Source: Symsagittifera roscoffensis (Eukaryota > Xenacoelomorpha > Acoela > Convolutidae). Taken from it: DNA of 64,000 nucleotides. The stretch covers positions 54,080,312 through 54,144,311 of the forward strand of contig NC_087066.1 of NCBI RefSeq assembly GCF_963678635.1, read 5' to 3'. Under the pieces are notes generated by a model. That model ran no database searches. It was not told the origin of the DNA and worked only from the letters and a program-made list of their open reading frames with translations. Made by a program: the position numbers and the translations under genes. Shown here one piece after another: positions 1 through 12,163 of this stretch (position 1 is its first letter; each line of letters opens with the position of its first letter).

Positions 1-2664
1 TGATTCCAATTATATAAATGTACTGGTTTGTGTTTATATTGCTTTTTTATTCTTCTTTTTCCTCTTTTTGATGAATTTGAAGTTGTTTCTGAGTCGGAAA
101 AATATAATTGATCGTGAATGGGGCAATTTTTATCTATAGATTCTTTTAATTTAAAAAGTTCGTCTAAATTGCTGGCTTCTGATTCTATTTTTGGAAAATC
201 TTTTTCGTGTTATTTGTCTTTGTTTGTTTATTATTTTCCTTTTTAGTGTTTGTCGTTTTGTTCTAATATATCCAACTGTTTGTGTATGAGGTGTGATTAC
301 AAGGTCGTATTTTTTGTTATCTATTTCACAGTTTGGTAAAACGATTGTCTGTTTGTTTCCTAGATTTTTAAATGACATAAGGTTTAGGATGACGGATGCA
401 AAAAGTTGTTAGATGATTTCTATTTCCTTAAATTGTTAGTCCTTACAATTTTTTGGTTAGCTTAACCTGGGTCTATTTGTTCAGGGTTGGAGAGAAAAGT
501 ATATCGATTCCGAAGAATGATTTTTTACTTTCTCGTGGCTAGTATAAGCTAAGGTGTTAACTTACTTAATCTTACTTAAGGGTAGTGATTGTGTTCAAGG
601 TTTGGAGAATAGTAAATCGATCCACAAGGTTCAGGTATAATTAGAACGCAAGTAGTTCGTTAGATACTATTTTAAACTTACTAAGTCTATGATTTATCCT
701 GGGTCTGGTAAGAGGAGGGTTCAAGTGAAGGATGAATAACCGAAGTTCTTCACTGTTTATCCTAATGTGAATGATTAGTTTTGTTCAAAAATTTCTATTA
801 GTCTTGGGTTTTTTGAAAGGGGTGGATAGTGAATCGACGTTTGAGGTCGTTAGACACTAGCTAAGTGGGTGGGGGAGAACAAAATTGTTCTTTTTGATCC
901 AAGGATAGGCCTTGATGATCAAGTTTTGTAAATTTAATTAAATAGAAAATTAATTAAGATCCAAGGATAAGCCTTGATGATCTGATTTTAAGATTAAGTG
1001 AATTTAAGTTTAAAATGGTTTAAATTTATTTAAGAAAAGATTTAGTGTTTTAATGATATTAGTGAGCTTATGATTGCTGTTATGTTTTAGGTGATGAAGC
1101 TGGAACAACTGATGATTTTATGATTACTAACAGTTTATTGTCATGCTACTAATTTTTATTTTGATTTTCAATAAATATTTTCCAAACATGTTTTATATAA
1201 TACTGCAGAATTTTAGGAAAACGATCTGAGATCTTTTTATCAATCGTTATTGTATATTAATAGTTTTATTTAGCGCCTGAAATGATAATGAAGATTGACT
1301 TCAAGGTTTTATGTTTGCAAATGAAAATCTAAATTCATTGCTAATAAAATTCTAAATATAAAAGTCTGTGTTGGCTTTTGCCGTACTATCATATAACTAT
1401 TTGGTAAGTTTCTACTTTGTCGTATGTCGTCTCTGGTTCGAGGTCTTCTTGCAATTCCGGGTAGTTCTGTTATCGTTCGGAATATTGGCTCTGATCTATT
1501 GAGTCGTAGAGACATTTCGATTAAATTATCGTCGTATAACATTTTAAAAATGTTTTGTCTAAATTCTAATCTATTTTTGGTTAATTCTAAGCTATTAAGG
1601 TCTTGTTCGAGACTTATGGTCGCACCAGATGAGTTATGACCGAAGTGGTTAACTCATAGAGTAATTTCGGATAGGGTACACCGTCTGCTCGTCACGCTAT
1701 CTTATTTTCGGCCGGATAGATTCGTGCAACTTCTTAGTCTAATACCGATCCTAATCTTACTCTTATACTATCTAGTCTCAGGTTGTTTAACTAGTCTCTG
1801 CTAGGCTCAATAGATCTAGGGTATACTGGTTTATTGCGGCTGCTGAAGTTCCTTTGGAGAGGCAACTAAATTCTAAGTTAAATTCAAATCTCTCTGGTGC
1901 TGAAATTACAAGTAATTCCAGCACTTACAAATAAGTGGGTTGTTAGTTAGATGGATCATGATTGGTTAATATTAAATACTTTACAGTGGTAAAATATCTA
2001 ATTTATCCAATCATAAAATGTAGTTTAGGTCAGGTTTCACATTTAACAGTCACTCTTAAAGTTTTTCTTAAAAAAAAAAATACCCAGAGTTACTCAAAAA
2101 GCAAATGCCAATTACAAAATAAAAACAATCTATCACACCAAAAAAATATAAAAAAAAAAGATTATTCCGTGAACCGGAGAATTTGAGATTTTCGAGAACT
2201 TTAGCTCAAAAATATCGCACAAAATTACAATCGGGCGAATGGTTTTTATTTCTCAAATAATCTCCTTAGCAACACCCAATTGGGGCTTAAAACTGCCACC
2301 TATATTGCCCAGAACATTTCAGGAAAGCAGTTGACTTTAACAAACACATTTCAGATCTATTCAAATCGTTAGCTCCATTTGATCACACTTTCTTCAAAAA
2401 ATAAGTGCAATTGGCAGAGTCTCCGGAAAAGTAATTATCAAGAGAATTTTCTTCACAAGCAACCGTCAACAGAGAAGAATTGTCAATATTGTGTGAAAAT
2501 CATTGTATAATTCAGCACATCAGGGTTATTGTACTGGGCCTACTCATTTTATAACTCTGCAATAATGTTTCAAATTAGCAACTACCTGTCTCCTGTAATG
2601 TGTTACAATACGCCGACGTCATATTACTCTTGTGAACATCACGATAAAAGTTTAGCGATTTTCA
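1..2664. other. gene-free AT-rich region at left edge
   Basis: No gene is recognised. Short open frames (for example around 151-378 and 1309-1542, minus) have no recognisable domain and AT-rich codon use like the background. A short segment beginning gatccaaggata and ending gccttgatgatc occurs twice (about 896-923 and 957-983), and 450-870 has loosely repeated phrases. This may be a decayed retroelement, but I see no LTR pair, polymerase or integrase motif to support that. Confidence 0.5.
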
Positions 2665-2817
2665 ATTATTTCTTGTCTTTCAAATAGAGAATTGCAGTTT
2701 CAAAAAGTTCGGACAGACAGATTTTATAAAATAAATGCAATCTTTCCGTTTTGACAGATTTTTTAAAATGCAATTTTGATGTTTCAAATAAGCATGAGAT
2801 AAGAATTCTGTCTGAAA
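2665..2817 (+). repeat. dispersed repeat, copy A
   Basis: This stretch is nearly identical to 10513-10660 in SAXO intron 4. Both contain ttgcagtttcaaaaagttcg followed by the same T-rich tract. A more diverged relative lies at about 51790-51990 in the GPCR. The copy stops abruptly where the hAT-type MITE begins, so it is truncated or interrupted there. The class of element is unknown. Confidence 0.7.
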
Positions 2818-3240
2818 AAGGGGCGGATTTAGGAGGGGGAGGGGGGGGGGAGGGGGGCGGACGCCCCCTCCCTCAGGGATTCGACCCACTGACGACCCAA
2901 AGGGTCCCCCTTTGATACTTTTTCAGAAATCCATTTTTGGCCGACCGACCTTAAATTTTTTCTAAAGGCGCCTTGGGCGCCAATATATACTAATTTTGAG
3001 GGGGAGCGCGCGCCAAAAAAAACGCGATTTTTTTGTCAAAACTTTTCAAAAAGTGCCCAAAAACGGCTTTTTTGACTGTTTTTTCAAAAATTTCCCTGCG
3101 GCACAAAATAGGGGCAAAACAGTGCTTTGGGAGAGCTCGAAAAATCATTTTGGTCGACCTAAAAAAAAAAGGTCGTCAAAATTTTCGAATTTTTTTTTTG
3201 AAAATCCGCCCCCCTCGAGAAAATCCTAGATCCGCCCCTG
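2818..3240 (-). mobile_element. hAT-type MITE (non-autonomous), copy 1
   Basis: This segment is the reverse complement of the element at 60106-60495. Its ends read ggggcggatttagg and cctagatccgcccctg, so they are inverted repeats. Internal landmarks are shared: ggcgcc boxes, a gcgcgcgcc block and tggtcgacct. No transposase is encoded. The 60-kb copy has an 8-bp target duplication, which with CAG...CTG ends points to the hAT superfamily. I see no clear target duplication around this copy. Confidence 0.75.
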
Positions 3241-4264
3241 CTTTGTGGTAATCTATTCATACCCTGTGACCTCTCATTTTTTCACCATGATCAGACAGTT
3301 TTAGACTCAACTCGTTCTGGATTTTTGACCCCTCTATCTTTTCTCGTCCTTAATAATACTTCATAATAATTAGAATGATAATTTTTTCAGGCTGATTGTA
3401 CTGGCTTAATGTATTCCGATAAATTTGTTTGAATATAAAGCTTATTAGTTTTTGTTCAGCACCAGCAGGACAGACGTCATGTAACGTCGTTAGACCTGTC
3501 GTGTGATAGTCTAGAGAAGTTGACGAGAGATAGTTTAAATTTATATTTTTTTGTTTACTTTAAATGCGCTTTCATTGTGAGTAGTAAGAGTCATTCAATT
3601 TGAAGCTCAGATTTTGTTGTACGACTGCCTGGGAAAAACGACGGTCTTGGCTCAATCTGAAAAAACAACAAAAATTTATCATAAAAATTTTCGAGAGTAA
3701 AAGGAAGGCTAATTTTGGGGGTAGACCATACGTCAAAAAACATTTTTACGCACATTTGCATAAACACGGGCTTTAGGGCATGCTTTGCAAAATGGCTTTT
3801 TATTTTTTTTAGTTTTAAGTTTTAAGAACCTTCTCAACTCGAAAATAGTTGATCAGCTCCCCATCATGGTACTTTCTTAATGAAGTAGCTTTCTCATCAA
3901 ATTTTGACAGAAAAAACATGTATAGTTGAGATGACATTTTTGGTTCGAATGAATTTTTAAGTTACTTACTATGCTGTTGCTACGGCTTAATTTCAGCGAG
4001 CGTGCAAAAAAAACGCTGTGCTTTCACGCAAAATGTAAATTTTGTAGTATGGTACAGAACCGTAATGTCCAATTCGTCTGTTTATAGTAATCAAAACGCT
4101 CAAAAACGTTTCTACCAACAATAAATACACACAAAACGTACATAGAATATCCACCTGCGAATTAAAGCATTGATTATTGGCTTCGGTAGAAAACAGTTGG
4201 ATTGCTCGCTTTTTTGATTGAATAGATTTTATTGTAGTTTTATATTAAAAAGTATAATTTAAAC
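3241..4264. other. upstream region of SAXO
   Basis: No gene or recognisable repeat is seen. It precedes the first SAXO coding exon and presumably holds its promoter and 5' UTR. I cannot identify a TATA box or transcription start with confidence. Confidence 0.4.
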
Positions 4265-4354
4265 ATGCCACAGAAGGGTTGTATTTGCGAGATTTGTAGT
4301 TGCGGGCGTCACAAATGTCCCCTGCACCCCACCAGACCCAAAAACGACTTCCAG
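4265..4354 (+). CDS. SAXO: SAXO/FAM154 family protein, exon 1 (N-terminus)
   Basis: This is the first coding exon of a stabilizer of axonemal microtubules. It encodes 30 residues beginning MPQKGCICEICSCGRHKC. The CxCxxCxCGRHxC cluster is the conserved cysteine-rich N-terminus of the family, which fixes ATG 4265 as the start. The exon ends in frame at CAG followed by GTAGGG, a good donor, and the next exon joins in phase 0. SAXO proteins bind the microtubules of cilia and flagella (axoneme, basal body, sperm tail). SAXO1 and SAXO2 cannot be told apart in an invertebrate. The ORF reading past 4354 into the intron is not coding. Confidence 0.92.
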
Positions 4355-4981
4355 GTAGGGATCTTCAACCGGATCTACTTAACCATCGCCCTCCTTTTAG
4401 TATCCATTAAAGAAAATCCAACCCTGCAACAAAAAAAAAACAGTAAATTAGCACTAGAGCGTTCTATGTAAATTCGAACTTTGCTGCAATCTGATTAGTC
4501 GAAAATTCGACAACTTAACCTACTTAATATTTACCCCCTTTTCTTGAAGGGGTCAATTGTTAAGTAGATCCCTTCAATCGATTGAAGCTTGCGATAAATA
4601 CAAAAAACGTATTTGAAAAAAAAATTAAATTGCTTTGAAATGCAAAAAAGATGAATATGTAGCCGCAGTGTTGCTTGAAAGAATTTTTTAGAAAATATAT
4701 GACCTTTTTTAAATATATCTTTTATCCAGTTGCTGTTGCACAAGAATATTCTGGTAGCAGTCCATCTTTGATTGGAAACATTCTGAAAAAGAACTTTTTC
4801 CTCGATACTTGAAAAAAATGAAGTTTTTAATTCCAGCTCAAATCACAATTGAAGCGGATCTATAAAAAGCTCTAAACCACTTTAAGAACAGATAAAAGAG
4901 TGTCATACTCTTTTTGATTCTAAAAATTTTCCACTAAAAGTATCGAAATGGAAATTCTGATTTGGCATGTTTTGTTGTTAG
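4355..4981 (+). other. SAXO intron 1
   Basis: A 627-bp intron running from GTAGGG to ...tgttgttag. AT-rich; no other feature is seen. Confidence 0.85.
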
Positions 4982-5272
4982 GAGTGCAAAATAACCGAGT
5001 ACAACAACAAGTACCGGGCATATGACATCGGAGCGAAGCCTGAGACGTTCAAGCCGAAACCACAGATGGTGCAGGACTCCGGACCTCTGGATGACGCGAC
5101 AACATTCAAAACGGACTACATCAAACACCCGGTGCAGCCCAAGTTTGCGGGCAAGCATGATGTGTATGTGAAGCCAGATGGCAACATGGACATGATCACC
5201 TCCTACTACAAAGACTACCCCCACAAGGCCGCAGACAAAGCAGTCTCCTCTAAACCCCACTACGCATACCAG
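4982..5272 (+). CDS. SAXO: SAXO family protein, exon 2 (Mn repeats)
   Basis: This exon encodes 97 residues. It begins after the acceptor tttgttgttag and ends CAG before donor GTATGC, both in phase 0. It continues exon 1 with the conserved ECKITEYNNKYRAYD stretch, then two microtubule-binding Mn modules. One is of the form PLDDATTFKTDYIKH; the other is NMDMITSYYKDY. KPETFKPK and VYVKP are the usual linkers between modules. Mn modules in this family bind and stabilise microtubules. The longer minus-strand open frame across this exon (4934-5389) is a shadow of its composition. Confidence 0.93.
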
Positions 5273-6330
5273 GTATGCCCCCCGCCCCGCCCCAATGACT
5301 TTCACGGGAGCAAAACTCTCAGTACAAAAGGACCATGAGAAATCAAATTGTGAACATTCGGGTTTAAAGTCTTGTTTTAAACTTTGCAAAATTGATTATG
5401 ATGCTCACACTTATTTCTTTTAAAATTTCGGTTACTGATTTCTGACTGGGTAGCATTGTTTTCGGGTGTAGATTTCAGGGATTGCGTCTCTAGGTCCGTT
5501 CACACTCTCTAACTTAACGGCCCGCAAAGTGGTCCCTTTGGTAATGAATTCTGCAATTATTCTGTACTGTATTATGTTACTTGCCCCTTTCTATGCTGCT
5601 CTTGAGGCTGTCTCGCTCACTCTCGTCGATCGCAAGAATTTTCAGTAGTAATTAAATTCATATAAATATTGGTCCAAATACAGAAGGCTCTAGACGGCCC
5701 GAATATAATCTAGTAATTCAATCAAAAGGAAAAGGTCCGCGATCAATCAACACAATTGCAATTCTCTCTTCTCTAGAGAATCCTAATTAACGAATTACTC
5801 ACACTAATTCCGCTCAATCACTCAGTCCGACCTACTAAAATTAATAGTGTCGCTAAGGATCACTATTCCATTGAGGTACTTTGACTGATCTCTTTACCTC
5901 GCAATTCCTGATTTCCTTACTATTGAGAACCCAAATAATCTTAATAGTAGCTCAAACTGTTCTCACTCTGACGGAGAACCAACTAATTCTCCCTCTGGCA
6001 ATTATTGTTCTCTAACTAACTGAAAACCAACCGTTCGCTCTCACAGCACAATTGCTCTCTAACTAACGAGAACCAACTACTCTCTCTAGTAATTATCCCT
6101 GTTCTGCCTCAGGGTAGGCTACTTGTTATTCTCTAGGATGTTTGTCTATTTGAGTTTCAGTTATAGTTAGAGTTATGCCGTCCCTAAAAGTCCTGACATT
6201 TACTTTGGTACACTTGCCGTAAGGTCTTAACAGAATTCTTCCTCTGACGACACCAGTCTTAAGTTCCAAGTTCCTTATAGGCATCTCTAACTAAGTTGTA
6301 CAAATATCAAGTCCAGTTTCACCTCCAAAC
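5273..6330 (+). other. SAXO intron 2, visible part
   Basis: This intron runs from donor GTATGC into the assembly gap. From about 5490 it holds CT-rich, loosely repetitive DNA with several versions of ctctaactaac and gagaaccaac. That suggests a repeat insertion, which may be why the assembly breaks here. No coding sequence is recognised. The acceptor is inside the gap or just left of it. Confidence 0.6.
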
Positions 6331-6530
6331 NNNNNNNNNNNNNNNNNNNNNNNNNNNNNNNNNNNNNNNNNNNNNNNNNNNNNNNNNNNNNNNNNNNNNN
6401 NNNNNNNNNNNNNNNNNNNNNNNNNNNNNNNNNNNNNNNNNNNNNNNNNNNNNNNNNNNNNNNNNNNNNNNNNNNNNNNNNNNNNNNNNNNNNNNNNNNN
6501 NNNNNNNNNNNNNNNNNNNNNNNNNNNNNN
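6331..6530. other. assembly gap (200 N)
   Basis: Exactly 200 N bases, the usual size for a gap of unknown length. It removes the start of SAXO exon 3 and part of one Mn module. The true length is unknown. Confidence 0.99.
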
Positions 6531-6807
6531 ACAAGGACGACTACAGGGCGTGGAAAGCATCTAAGCCAGAGGCGATCAAAAAAGACAAGATGTATGTTCC
6601 TCCGAGCGCCACGATGGAGAATCGAACCACCAACCGGACCGACTTCGTGCCCCTGGATCTGCCGATGACGAGGAGCTTCAAGCCAGAGAATGTGGCCTCG
6701 GTGAACAAGGATCCCCTGGATGACTTGACCAATCACAGGATAGACTACGTGAAACACCCGATGGCCGAAAAGGTCTGGCGACCGAAAGAGGAATACCGTC
6801 CGACCAA
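6531..6807 (+). CDS. SAXO: SAXO family protein, exon 3 (5' part lost in gap)
   Basis: The visible part encodes about 92 residues in the frame starting at 6533. It opens inside an Mn module (KDDYRAW) and continues with modules of the forms TMENRTTNRTDF and PLDDLTNHRIDYVKH, with SFKPEN between them. It ends ACC AA at donor GTAAGT, leaving two bases of a codon; the G at 10061 completes a Lys codon, so the phase agrees. The acceptor and first residues are hidden by the gap. Like exons 2, 4 and 5 it should contribute to binding along doublet microtubules. Confidence 0.9.
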
Positions 6808-9800
6808 GTAAGTATGCGTTAAAGTTAAAAGTAGCAAAGAACTGTTAAAAGTAGCAAATCCATGAATGAAAACTTATGTAAAAGCATTTATCTGTTCATG
6901 TTGTCCGATTGTAATGTTTTTTGGTTTGTGGTTATGTGGTCTTAAAAAAGTACTACCCTCTCAAAATGTCGTCTCATTTTTCGAACTTTCGAGCAAAAAT
7001 TGAGCAATCAAATGTGGACGTAACACTTATTTTAGTTTTCTCAAGAACCCTAATATCAAATGCAATTTGTAACTACACGGCTGTTATTAAAATACAAATT
7101 CTTTTAAGAATCTTGTAAGTAAATGCATTTACCTGGCAAGAATCTTATAAGAATCTTATAAGAATTTGAATTTGGATATAAGATTCTTATAAGAATTTGA
7201 ATCTAGGTAGGGCTTATTTTTGGCAAAACTGCGATCCAAAATTGGTAAAATTAGCACACGTTCACGTAAAATTAGCACATGTTCACGGTTCAATTAGCTG
7301 AAGTTAGAGTCGAGATAAAAATGCGGAAAAAGATGACGACATAATTTTATCGCAGTTTTATCGAAAGCTCTAACTCGACCTCAATAACACAACAGGAGAG
7401 AAATTTAACAGACGTTTAAGTAACGCAAACGCCTACCAAGCAAATTAATGAAAATGAAACTGCCACGGACGAAATTTTGTTCTTTCAAAATCTAAACAGT
7501 GGCAACTTGGTTCTATTTTTTCTGCATTTAACAAAGTTTTGAATTAAAATTTTCCGACGCGGTGATAGAAAAACCTTGCCTCTTGGAACCAGAAATTGGA
7601 TTCAATCCCAAAGAATGAACACCAAGAAAATTTTGAGAGCTTGAGTACATTTAGCCGTTCTAAAAATCCAGAAGCTCGTTCCCAGCATTTTGAGCAAAAT
7701 TAACATAGTTTTCTTCGTCTGTGCCTTAAGCAACTTGCTGCGCTACGTTTTGTTCAGACTTTCGATACGAAAGTAACGGAATATTTGTGTTCGGGGTGGT
7801 TTTTTTTTCTTCAGACAAATTTCGACTTTTAAACTAGCCATTTTGACCCATTTTTTTGATATCATTCGAAAGGTATTGTCATCCTGAGCGTAAAATGAAA
7901 ACGTATTTTACCTGTGATTGTTTTTCGAAATTTTATGGGGGTTTAAACATTGCCATTTTGGCCATTTTGGCCATTTTGGCCAATTTTGGACAATTAAAAT
8001 TGCGATATATTTTGCGCTAATAACGCGTAAGCAGAGATGTAATCCGTCTAAGAAATTGTCCCAAGTTGGTTGAAGGAAGCTTATTTGCTATAATTGATTT
8101 GTTACTAGGAGCTAAATATATCACTTTGTACTTTATATTGCGAGTGGGGGGATGGTTTTCACAAAAAATCTCAACTAGAAAAAAAAATGCAGTTTTTTTA
8201 TTACATATAATTTTTTCATGTTATTACTGCAGCATAGACATCGAAAGGCATTCAGAACACTCAGGACTTGGCCCTGATACGAGCAGCAGTCTTGTTAAAA
8301 TACGTTATAGGCAAAAGTTTTAGTGTTAGTTATAGGCAAAAGTTTTAGTGTTTTTTTTCCGTATTTCGATATTTGGCTCTGTAGTTCGAATTGCATGTTA
8401 TATGCATTTTTTCGTTCCTGTTATTGGGTCTACTTAAATGATTACCAAACAAAATTGGCGCACTACTTTTGGCGTACGTTTTCAATTTATGACAATTGAA
8501 AGTCTTTCTAAAGTTTCAAAGAAATTTTTAACTTTTTTATAATTACAAACTTATAATAACGCTTTAACAATTAAATTCTTAGTTTTTTGGCAAATGTTTT
8601 CAACTGATGATGAAATTTTTAAGAACTCTTTACTACTAACCAATTTTTTTCAAAGTTTTTTTGTTTTATTTTGTTTTTTTTTCTATAATTAATTAGTTTG
8701 ACCAAAATAGGAAATGTATGAATATTATTTTACCGTAAATGGGAATTGTAAAAATAGGCTTTTGACATCACAAAAGGACAAGCTTTTTTCGGTAGAACAA
8801 ACATAAGGACTATAGAAAAAGCATTAGGACAAGCACTGTTTGTATATCAAAACAAAATTCCGAATGTTTCGACTGCGCTTCATTTCTGCTTGCGCTTCAT
8901 TTTTTCGACGGCCATTTATAAAAAGTTAGTTTGCAAAATTGACGGAATACTTGAAAAAAAATGTATTCATTTTTTTCTTTAATTGACCCCGCGTTTAGCT
9001 AATTTAACCTGTCAAATGAAAGAAATATAAAAAATATGCCAATTCAATACCCGGCGCTTACTCGATTGCGCTTATTAATCCCAAGTTAGGCAAATTAGAA
9101 CTTTTCAAACACCCTTTAGTTTTACGAAAAAGTTTCATTGGTGATTTTTTTTTAGATTTAAGCCCCAGACAACAAAATGTTTTAGATGGAGCAGAAAACT
9201 TCTGTCAAAATTTGACTGACTAAAAAAACTACAAGCATAAATATGCCATTTTTTCTTCGAAAGTCGGAATAATTAGAATTAAATATAATTTCATTAACGA
9301 ATATAAAACATGCAACCGGTGAGTTAAAAGAATATACCACAGAAAATGAAAGGTACGGAGTTCAAAAGAAGTCAAACCTGATTTTCGAAAAAAATTTTGA
9401 GTTTTGAGTTTTTTTGCAAAAAAGCGTCGGCCGTAAGATCGACCAAATTGGTTTCCCGAGCTTTCCTTGCAAAACGAGTTTTAGAAAAAAGCTCGAGGTT
9501 TTCAAAATCGGTTCATCGCAGAATCTTATGCATAGATTTGATCGCAACTGAGGGCTTTTTTTTATAAAGTTTTGATATCTTCGGTGCGACAAAAGTAAGT
9601 TAAAATGAGACAAAAACCCTAGCACTCTACTTTGTTTTTGCAAATTTAGCACCCCCCATCCTATCTACCTTTGTGAGTCAGCGGTCTTAAAGTGGCTAAC
9701 TCTACATGTTGAAAAGTAAGTGGTTGAACGTCCACGATGAGACGGGCGAGAGGCAAAGTTTCGTTGTTTGAGGGTGATGCAATATGTTCCGGCGCAGAAA

Positions 9801-10060
9801 AAAAAACCAACAAATTGCATGCAATTTTGAACTAAACGCACAGCAGCGGTTCTGCAAAATGAGCTGAACAGCTGGTATTTTCCCTCGAGGATAAATAGTC
9901 CGAAATTACAATCCAGGTTGGATTTACTCGAATTCTAAACAGACTGCTTTTCAGCGCGCTGAATTTTCTGTTTTGTGTTTTCATATATTTGCTGAAAACC
10001 CCTTTCTGTGTACTTTTTTCTATGCAAAGCATCATGATTTGAAATTTTCGTTTCCTGCAG
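6808..10060 (+). other. SAXO intron 3
   Basis: A 3253-bp intron, GTAAGT to tttcctgcag. It contains a cluster of attcttataagaat-type repeats at about 7135-7205 and one copy of the 0.5-kb hairpin-ended repeat (7751-8297). The rest is AT-rich with no exon that I recognise. Confidence 0.85.
7751..8297 (+). mobile_element. 0.5-kb hairpin-ended non-autonomous repeat, copy 1
   Basis: It begins tgttcagactttcgatacgaa and ends gatacgagcagcagtcttgtt. It shares with the other copies the landmarks acggaatatttgtg, a cttcagacaaattt box, gccattttggcc, an aacgcgtaag box and gtccaagttggttg. No coding capacity is seen. The superfamily is unknown: there are no long terminal inverted repeats and no obvious target duplication. 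Confidence 0.75.
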
Positions 10061-10236
10061 GGCGCCTCTTGAATCGCTGACGACAGCGCAAAGAGACTAC
10101 ATTGGTCACGCTCTTCCGAGACAGGAGAACTTCAAGCCGAAGAACACGGGCGTGCACTCGGATCAACCTCTAGACGACGCCACCGAGTTCAAGGACAGCT
10201 ACAAACAGTGGCAGATGCCCAAAAAAGACACCAGAG
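10061..10236 (+). CDS. SAXO: SAXO family protein, exon 4
   Basis: This exon runs from acceptor tttcctgcag to donor GTAAGA. With the two bases carried from exon 3 it encodes about 59 residues and leaves one base for exon 5. It contains two Mn modules, PLESLTTAQRDYIGH and PLDDATEFKDSYKQW, separated by ENFKPKN. Phase and domain content agree on both sides. Its codons are clearly GC-richer than the surrounding introns. Confidence 0.93.
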
Positions 10237-11489
10237 GTAAGATCATTACAGACAGATTAAATTAAAAAGATAATTTTTTCCATTTTGACACAGTGTTGCA
10301 TGCAAATTCGATGTTTCAAATAACCTTGCGATATTCAGAGAGTTCCAAAAAGTTCGACCTGACAAAACTTGTTACAAAGAGCAAAGACATATTTCAGACA
10401 TTTTGCATATGCAAAAGCTCATTTTTCAGGCAAAAGTTCTGTCTTATGGTTACCTAAAAAATCAAATGTGCTTGCAAAAATTGCTCAAAATTGGCAGGTT
10501 GCTCTTTTCAATTAATTCTTGTCTTTCGAATAGAGAGTTGCAGTTTCAAAAAGTTCGGATAGACAGATTTTATAAAAATAAATGCAATCTTTCCGTTTTG
10601 ACAGATTTTTTAAAATGCAATTTTGATGTTTCAAATAAGCATGAGATAAGAATGCTGGCTGAAATATAACTTTTGCATGCAAAATTTTTCCTAGATTGGT
10701 CAATTGCTCTTTTTAATTGTTTCTGTCTGTTCCAACTTTTTGTTGCTGATTATTACTGTAAATCAAAGGCTGTCGCATGTAAATCTCGGCACGCCACACA
10801 CAAACAGTGTTGTTTTTTAAATATTAAATATAGGAAGAGTAACTTGTGAAAGCATGCCCGCCTCAAAATAAGTTAAATAGGCTGTCAAGGTCGACCAAAA
10901 CTTCTAATCATACCATTTTCTCAACAGGGTTCTTAACAACGGTCTCCGTAAAAAGCCTAATAACTCGTATATTGGCCCTTCTCTCCTAGATAAATTGGAT
11001 TGATCTAGTGATTTTTAAAAAAGGAGTTAAAAAGAGTTACAAAGAAAAAGCCTGTCTGAAAACCCTTTGGCGCGCCCTTGATTTAGGTCTAGTTAAAAGT
11101 AACTTTCTCCACAAAGGTTTAATAATTAGAGATAGCCGATTTAAGTAATACAGGAAACCGCAGTATCGTACATTTTGGTAAAATTAAGGCTTTGATAACA
11201 GCTCATTTATTTTTCTCGAACTTTATCTGAAACTATTTGTAAAAGATTTTAAAATTTTTTTGTCAGCAAACACTACATTTTAAAAAACAGTCGTTCTAAA
11301 CTCTGTCGAATGAAAAAAAGAAATTTGCTAATTAGTTTTTCAAAAAAATAACATTATGCTACCGACATGAATCAACACAAATGACGTTAACTTTGGCCCG
11401 ATTTTATACTATGCTCATATACTTTCGGCTTATTAATTTTCTTGGTTTATAACTTCGGATAAATCTTCACTCTCCAGTTTTCTGTTTAG
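10237..11489 (+). other. SAXO intron 4
   Basis: A 1253-bp intron, GTAAGA to ttctgtttag. The part at about 10250-10740 is a dispersed repeat whose 10513-10660 segment matches 2665-2817. It contains short near-palindromic versions of ttttgcatgcaaaa. No exon is seen. Confidence 0.85.
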
Positions 11490-11965
11490 TGCGCGATGCG
11501 TATGTGAAGCCAGCTGGTGTGATGGACAACACGACGAGTCACCGAAAGGACTTCGTCCAGCACCAGTTGCAACCAGCTAGATCTCTGAAACCCCAGAACG
11601 TCAACAGTGGCAACGACGCCCAATTCGACGACACGACTACGTTCAAAACCGACTACAAAGCATGGCAGCCGACAGCCGAGAGACGAGGAGATCCGAGTCG
11701 CAGGAACTACGAGCTGCCGACCGTCCCGTTCGAAGGTATGCCGACTTACAAGTCGCATTATGTGGAACACGGACTGGCGCCCCAGAGGAGCTTCAAACCC
11801 GACAACTTTGTCGACGCGAGCAAAGCGCCGTTCGAGGGAAATACGAGTTACAAAACCGAGTACACGCTCAAGCAAACGGAGCCATGTCCGGCCTCGAATC
11901 TTCCCGGCCACGGGTACAGACTTCTGGAAACTAACTCGCTCGGACATCTGGTATACACCAAGTAG
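11490..11965 (+). CDS. SAXO: SAXO family protein, last exon (C-terminus)
   Basis: This is the last coding exon, from acceptor ttctgtttag to the TAG at 11963-11965, about 158 residues. It holds four more Mn modules (VMDNTTSHRKDF, QFDDTTTFKTDYKAW, PFEGMPTYKSHYVEH, PFEGNTSYKTEY) linked by SLKPQN and SFKPDN, then a tail ending LVYTK. Across the gene I count about eleven modules and about 435 visible residues plus those in the gap, in line with animal SAXO proteins. The frames overlapping it on both strands are shadows. Confidence 0.94.
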
Positions 11966-12157
11966 ACCACATAGTAGTAGTTGCTGTAGGGAAAGGGAGC
12001 TGGAAACTAGTGGGGTCAAATATAGTAGTTATGTAAGAATTATGTAATCAGGGGTTGTGAAAAGTAATGTTTATTGCGTGATAAAGTTTGATGAGCAACC
12101 TTTTTAAGAAGTCTTAGCTTGAATTGCCTGTAAAAACTTAAAACTATCAGAAGAAAA

Positions 12158-12163
12158 AATAAA
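12158..12163 (+). terminator. polyadenylation signal of SAXO
   Basis: A canonical AATAAA lies 193 bases after the SAXO stop codon, at the right distance for the 3' end. The cleavage site probably lies within the next 15-30 bases. Confidence 0.7.

Noticed and set aside
4934-5389. 151-codon minus-strand open frame across SAXO exon 2
   Set aside because: Its extent is explained by the coding exon on the plus strand, which has matching splice sites and Mn modules.
8066-8323. 85-codon open frame
   Set aside because: It lies within the non-autonomous repeat copy 1 and is not open in other copies.
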